A stretch of DNA of 64,000 nucleotides, taken from the NCBI GenBank assembly GCA_040437565.1, contig JBDOQK010000047.1, positions 186,001-250,000 on the forward strand, written 5' to 3'. The position numbers and the translations under genes are program-made. The DNA comes from Albugo candida (Eukaryota; Oomycota; Peronosporomycetes; Albuginales). Below, in pieces: positions 58,506 through 64,000 of the stretch (the first letter of the stretch is position 1; each line of letters begins with the position of its first letter). The notes beneath the pieces were generated by a model. The model made no database searches and was not told the DNA's origin. It was given only the letters and a program-made list of their open reading frames with translations.

Positions 58506-58749
58506 AGTGTAGCATAGGATCGATGCAGGCACGTAACGATTCTTGTCTATTTTCTATCGCGTGTGGTGACGCGCCTTGCGCTATTTGCAGACGATGAGCA
58601 TGCTCGAAAATGGTGTTCGTTCGTGTATTCGACCACACTAAATCGATTCCATCCTGGAGAGAAAATTTGGCTATTGACGCTTCGAAGATTTAGTACCGAA
58701 ACATAGTGACAAAGTTACTTCAGTTGTCTACTTGTCGAATTGGGTGAGG
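58506..58749. promoter_or_regulatory. Divergent intergenic region, FAM184 and LRR genes
   Basis: The 244 bp between the two start codons must act as a shared promoter region. No motif was recognised. Confidence 0.4.
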
Positions 58750-61246
58750 ATGCAACCTACAGTGATGGATTTAGGAAGTGCAAGATTCAAGTATCGTGAA
58801 GTATTGTCTTCCGCACGAGCTTCTGACGCTGCGCAAAGTGCAGAAATAGTAGCGACTCCTTCTCGTGAAGCTATCTATCATTGTATTCGAGAATACACAC
58901 GACAGAAAACCTGTGAAGAATCGAAATTAGCACTTTTATGCGATAAATTGGAGCGCGAATTGGAACCGTATCAAGTTCTGAAGCTCGGAGGGTACTCACT
59001 CGGAAACAGCAGCACCAAAATTCTCTCTTCGATACTCTTTAAGAACCAAACATTGCGTACTCTTGATTTAGGATTCAATCGAATCAATGATAAAGGTGCC
59101 ACTTTGCTTGCAAAAGCGCTTGAAACAAATACAAGCCTTGAAAGCATTTATCTGAGTGGAAATGAGATTGGTCTGGTGGGAGCAGATGCATTTGCGAAAG
59201 CACTTTGCACAAATACGACATTGAAAACGTTGCATTTGAGTGGCAATAATATAGGTGAAGCAGGAGCACAGGCTTTATCGAAAGGGTTGCGAGTCAATAG
59301 CTGTTTGCGACATCTATACATTGGTACCAATGGAATCGGAAGCACTGGGATGCTGGACATTGTGCGAGCGTTAGAGAATAATACCGTGTTACAAGAGTTG
59401 ACTTTGAGTCAGAATAGAATAGGCAATGAAGGCGTTCGACATCTTGCAGAAGCATTTAAGCGTGGAAATCTTCACATCACAACACTCGAAATTGGGAAAA
59501 ATGATATCGGAAGCAAAGGTGCTGAATTGCTTGCGGATGCTCTCCAACCGATACAAGTCGATACAGAATGTGGTGAAGAAGAATATACGCTGCGGGGTTT
59601 TGCTTCAGCTGAAGACGATACAAGACAGGCTCATGGTTTAAAGCACTCTGTAAGTAAAAAGGAATTTCAGGAAAATAGAAATCGACTACAAAATCTATAT
59701 TTCGACAATAATCCTATTGGTGATGCCGGAGCGCAAGCATTTGGCAAGATGTTGGGGAAGAATCGTACTATTCGCGTGTTGGATCTTAGTTACACCCAAA
59801 TGTCGCTACTTGGACTTCGAGAATTGTGTGTCGGTATTCGTACAAGTCGTTCACTACTTTGTTTGCTTATGGATGGACATGAATGGGCAAGCACCAAGTA
59901 CATGAAAAAAACGCATCCGTTATTACAACAAAGTGTTTCCCTGTCAGTACCCAGCGCGAATCAATTTGCTGTCAAGTGCGTACTTGGAGCTGTTCAGTCG
60001 AATGCTCATTCCGTACTTCACAAACTTACAGGGGTAGACTTGAGTCTTTGTAATTCTGAGGACCATTCTGAATGCTCACGACGATTAGTGATGGCTCGAC
60101 CAATGGATACTTGTATGCGGAATGAAGCTGTGTTGCGACATATTCAGGCGCAACGAAGTGGCCCTAAGACAGCGATTGTACACAAAAGGAAAGGTTATAG
60201 GGAAGAAGAATTTGATGAAATACCACAATGTCGTGGAATGTATGAACCGCCTTCACAGAAGCAGAAAGTTGCAGAACAACACACATATAGTGATACAGCC
60301 TCTGAAGAGCCATTAAAGATTGATACGAGTGTGATTGCGGGATCCACTGATCAAGTCACAGATTCTTTAGACGCAAGGAATAAAAGCCATACAACTCATC
60401 GTTCCATCGCAGCAGAACCCAAACTCCTGGCAGTCAAAANNNNNNNNNNNNNNNNNNNNNNNNNNNNNNNNNNNNNNNNNNNNNNNNNNNNNNNNNNNNN
60501 NNNNNNNNNNNNNNNNNNNNNNNNNNNNNNNNNNNNNNNAAGAATTTGATGAAATACCACAATGTCGTGGAATGTATGAACCGCCTTCACAGAAGCAGAA
60601 AGTTGCAGAACAACACACATATAGTGATACAGCCTCTGAAGAGCCATTAAAGATTGATACGAGTGTGATTGCGGGATCCACTGATCAAGTCACAGATTCT
60701 TTAGACGCAAGGAATAAAAGCCATACAACTCATCGTTCCATCGCAGCAGAACCCAAACTCCTGGCAGTCAAAAGTCCACGTTTTGAAGTCGTCATGCAGG
60801 ACCAAGCGAAAAAGATAGTACATGCAATCGACAACCTTCCTTTCAGCGCGGAAGAGGATAAAACGCTCAGCGATTTCTACATTCATAATATATCGACACC
60901 TTCCAAAAGACACGATGCAACCAAACCCAACTGTGAAAAGATCCACTCCGACTCCAGCGAGCTTGCAAGAGATTGTTCACGCCTTGCACGATATCCTAAG
61001 ACAAAGGTACAAGCGGTTTGACTTCTTATGAATTATTGACATTCCAATCGATTGATGCGATAGGCGTTGTGGCTGAAATGGGCGCAAGAAGATGAACTTC
61101 ACTCTAAGGATGTAAACTCGCGAAAGCTTTTATGCTTAAATATCTTGCGGCAATTACATTACTTGGTGGGTGCATTCCGACATGTACCGCATCCGGACGA
61201 TATGATTGACGATATCATACACTCTCACCACTCAAGTCAGCGATGA
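58750..61246 (+). CDS. Ribonuclease-inhibitor-type LRR protein
   Basis: The first ATG is at 58750 (MQPTVMDLGSARFKYREVL). One exon, interrupted only by gap 17, runs to 61006. A 57-nt intron leads to exon 2 (61064-61246), giving 701 residues after duplicate removal. Residues about 75-270 hold seven 28-residue LRRs of the RI/NLRC3 type (LRTLDLGFNRINDKGATLLA; LKTLHLSGNNIGEAGAQAL; and so on). Another two repeats follow after a polar insert (LQNLYFDNNPIGDAGAQAFG). The region from 400 to 620 is polar. Exon 2 is helical (ALWLKWAQEDELHSKD; LLCLNILRQLHYLVGAFRHV). There is no signal peptide, NACHT or kinase domain, so it is probably a cytosolic scaffold. Inside the exon-1 end another frame (SLQEIVHALHDILRQR) looks equally protein-like, so a hidden shift is possible. 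Confidence 0.7.
60206..60773. other. Assembly gap 17 with flanking duplicate
   Basis: N block 60440-60539. Bases 60206-60439 recur at 60540-60773 (234 bp) inside the LRR gene. Confidence 0.95.
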
Positions 61247-61374
61247 CAGTGCGTCAGAGATCCATATAGTCCGATAGAGATAGCGTATCGTAATCGCATA
61301 AGGCGCATGTTGCAAGTACCTCAAACCTTGCATAATGTATATATGTATTTGCAAGGGTCACTTTCGAATACGAA

Positions 61375-63304
61375 ATGAGCTCAAGCATGGGCGGAGGGAA
61401 TCCCAACGCAAACGTTGCCGCATTGAGCGCCGCACAACCATCCTCTGGGAATAATACAGGGACTAACGCGTCCACAAAGTCAGGAAGTGTGGCTGAACGG
61501 AGCCCTCGTCTCGTCGAGGAGATAAATAAATATGGAAAACCAGGCGCAATTGAGAAAGAATTGCGATATGGGACGAGCGGATTTCGCTGTGATGCATCAT
61601 TGCTTGATGCCGCAGTCCATCGTATGGGAATGTTGGCGATACTGAGATCGAGAAAGGAGGAGAAGATCACTGGATTGATGATATCTGCATCTCACAATCC
61701 AGCAAATGATAACGGGATAAAGCTGATTGATCCTCGTGGTGAATTGATGACGTCGTCATGGGAAGATGTGAGCATTATTTCCATATTGATCCAATTTTTT
61801 CGAAACATTATTGTGGAATTGTGTGTAGTATGCGAATCGATTGGCAAATGCAGCTACCGATAAAGTCTTGGAGATTCTGGATCATATTGTGGTGACTGAA
61901 AAGATCGATTTGGATACCACGGGAAATGTCTTTATTGCCAAAGATACACGTCCAAGTAGTGAGGTAACGTCGTCTTTTATTCTAGGATCCATCCATTGAG
62001 TGTGTTCTTTACAGCACCTGGCTGAAGTGGCACGTGAAGGTGCTCTAGCGATAGGAGGAAACGTGTTGGATTTTGGATTGCAAACAACGCCGCAATTACA
62101 TCATCTTGTTCGAATGGTAAGAATACAACCTCGGTTTTTCCACGCGAGCTGACAAGTTTTGTTTTCGTAGTGGAATTTTGAGCATTACAATAAGGGAGAT
62201 TGGGCGTCAGAAGTCGGATATTACAACATGCTTGTTGATGGATTCAAACAGCTGACCGGATCGCAAGATTCGAAAAAGCTCGAAATGCGTACTCCTCTTT
62301 ATGTCGATTGTGCCCATGGCATTGGTGCGACACAATTGGCAAAGCTTGCAAAGGAACTGGGAGAATGTTTGCATCTGGAGGTCTGTAATCTTCCCAATGA
62401 TGGAGAATTGAATCATGAATGTGGTGCTGATTACGTCCAAAAAGCTCGTAAATATCCCAGTGGATTTTCACGAGATAACGACAAAGGAAAGCGTTGTTGT
62501 AGTTTGGATGGTGATGCTGATCGCGTGGTGTTTCATTACTTTGACGAGAAGGCAGATTGGCATCTTTTGAACGGAGACAAAATCGCATGCTTATTTGCCG
62601 AATTCTTTTTGGAGAAATTGAAAGTGTTGGATCTGGACAAGTCAGTGCCACTCGGCTGTGTACAAACGGCTTATGCCAATGGCGCATCAACGCACTATTT
62701 ACGTGAAAAAGGGATCGAGGTGGTTGTTGCTGAAACTGGCGTCAAGTTTTGTCATGCAAAAGCATCAGAGTTTGACATTGGTATCTATTTCGAGTCAAAT
62801 GGCCACGGAACTGTTCTGATTAAAGACGAGCTGGTAGAGAAGCTTCAGAAATGGGAAAGCTCTACTCATGATGAGCGTAAAAAGCAAGCTATCATTCAAC
62901 TTCTCGCATCTCATCAGTTGCTCAATCAGGCCACAGGAGACGCCATCAGCGATTTATTGTTTGTTGAGGTACTTCTGATTCAGAAACAGTGGTCGATCGC
63001 GGATTGGGACGCTGTTTACTGCGACAAACCGACCCGAGAAACAAAGATTCCAGTAGAGGAAATGAAGAGTGCGGCGGAATGGAGCTCGAATGCTTTTCAA
63101 CAAAACGTGGATGAGATCATCAGTGAAATGGCCGTCAGTAATGCTCGGGCGTTCGTGCGGGCATCTGGCACCGAGAGTGTTGTTCGTGTATTTGCGGAAG
63201 CCGATACCCAGCAAGATTGTGACTCATTAGCACTGAAGATTGCGCAATGGGTCCACTGCCATTGCAATGGCGTTGGACCGTCGCCTAATGCATTTGTAGC
63301 GTGA
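61375..63304 (+). CDS. PGM3: Phosphoacetylglucosamine mutase
   Basis: Exons 61375-61767, 61829-61963, 62015-62116 and 62171-63304 join in phase to 587 residues, with introns of 61, 51 and 54 nt. The enzyme converts GlcNAc-6-phosphate to GlcNAc-1-phosphate on the way to UDP-GlcNAc, needed for N-glycans, GPI anchors and chitin. The phosphoserine loop is TGLMISASHNPANDNGIKL, as in AGM1/PGM3 rather than PGM1. The metal loop is SLDGDADRVVFHYFD, the sugar-specificity loop FESNGHGTVL and the phosphate-binding loop RASGTESVVRVFAEA. The first 45 residues are a Gly/Asn/Ser-rich extension not seen in the human enzyme (542 residues). Confidence 0.92.
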
Positions 63305-64000
63305 AGCAGTGACTTCCCACAACGCCATTTTCGGCAGCTTAAGTGTCAATAAATCCTTTGGAGTTGGAATTAATTACTTTTGTACCATTAACTGATAGGC
63401 ACAGATAAGTTAATTCCAGTAAACACTTCTGAGCCACTCAGTGCTCATAATCTTTTTCGCCTTATAGTACACAAGCCGTTTAGCGTAATTTTTTTTCCTT
63501 AGAACATACCGGCGCTCCCACGTATGGAATAGGATTCAGTGGACAAATGATTACTTTGAATCAGCTACACTGAACAGAGTTTTAGTCGACTCGATCCAAA
63601 TTTGTTGAAAATATGAAACAAACTGATGTCCACTATCTTTTAATCCGTAGTCCAACGATGCACTTACATTTACTAATCAGAAGGCGTAATTATTAATGTA
63701 GTGCTACACGCTACGTATGCGAAAAATGAGCTGCTACCATTTGAATTTTTTCAAGTCGATGGCAGTTGTCTCATTGTTTACGTTTGTTACTACCCCGCTT
63801 TTACACGTAAATACACCGTTTCTTCTCGAATTGTGTGGTTGCTTACTATCTTGGACGTTGCATTCTCGATCGTTTTGCATTTTCGTCTTGTTGTGGAGAA
63901 ACTTGAAATTTTTGGGTACCATTCGAAAATTTCGAGGAAGCCCTTATACCCACCGTTCCGTGATCGGATTGGCTTGAAGTATTTTACGGATCCACTAAAA
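63305..64000. other. Intergenic region at right edge
   Basis: Downstream of PGM3 there is AT-rich sequence. An 86-codon hydrophobic plus-strand frame (63717-63977) overlaps a minus-strand one, and neither carries known features. Confidence 0.35.

Noticed and set aside
63717-63977. 86-codon hydrophobic ORF at the right edge
   Set aside because: An overlapping ORF exists on the other strand, the sequence is AT-rich and there is no signal or domain pattern beyond hydrophobicity.
1-64000. CRISPR arrays, bacterial operons or prophage
   Set aside because: No regularly spaced repeats, no ribosome-binding patterns, and the spliced eukaryotic genes rule out a prokaryotic source.

Overview
This is a nuclear chromosome segment of a eukaryote. 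The best guess is an oomycete (a stramenopile water mould), possibly a white-rust Albugo-type species. That is an inference from several signs: intron-poor genes whose few introns are only about 41-60 nt, very short spacers between genes, a full-size PDR-type ABC transporter, an LRR receptor with a kinase-like domain, a tRNA-derived SINE, and animal-like housekeeping genes (FHIP, FAM184, SMN, HMCES, CCDC115, TTC27). No database search was possible. Gene names rest on recognised motifs, and exon junctions were worked out by hand from GT/AG sites and reading phase.

The sequence is a draft scaffold. It holds 17 blocks of exactly 100 N. Fifteen have the sequence before the gap repeated directly after it (23 to 972 bp), so about 4.6 kb of the window is the same DNA written twice. 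Genes crossing these points look broken or doubled, but the reading frame closes once one copy is removed. One block also has a 66-bp fold-back.

Layout. 1-5.0 kb: FHIP-like gene running off the left edge, an unrecognised multi-exon gene, and a Tudor-less SMN. 5.0-10.6 kb: ankyrin gene divergent from a PH-RhoGAP gene, then an LRR receptor-like pseudokinase. 10.9-16.5 kb: a PWWP-JAMM fusion convergent with a Tudor-like/TFIIS-N protein. 17.6-22 kb: PDR transporter. 23.1-28.2 kb: SIN3. 29.8-31.3 kb: a protein disulfide isomerase. 32.2-36 kb: repeat-rich stretch with a CCDC115/VMA22-like gene, a SINE with target-site duplication, hypothetical ORFs and a frameshifted LPMO-like pseudogene. 36.8-39.2 kb: TTC27. 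40-41.3 kb: degenerate coiled-coil gene with a dispersed repeat. 42.7-53.7 kb: ATR kinase in one open frame. 53.8-55.1 kb: HMCES (SRAP) with a PIP box. 55.2-58.5 kb: FAM184. 58.7-61.2 kb: RI-type LRR protein. 61.4-63.3 kb: phosphoacetylglucosamine mutase.

The genes fall into themes rather than one pathway: chromatin and transcription (PWWP-JAMM, SIN3, TFIIS-N protein), genome integrity (ATR and HMCES, convergent neighbours), RNP assembly (SMN), secretory pathway and cell wall (PDI, CCDC115, PGM3, PDR, receptor) and cytoskeleton or transport (FHIP, RhoGAP, FAM184). No compact novel system was found. The most unusual items are the PWWP-JAMM architecture, the receptor pseudokinase, the RhoGAP without an arginine finger and the SINE.
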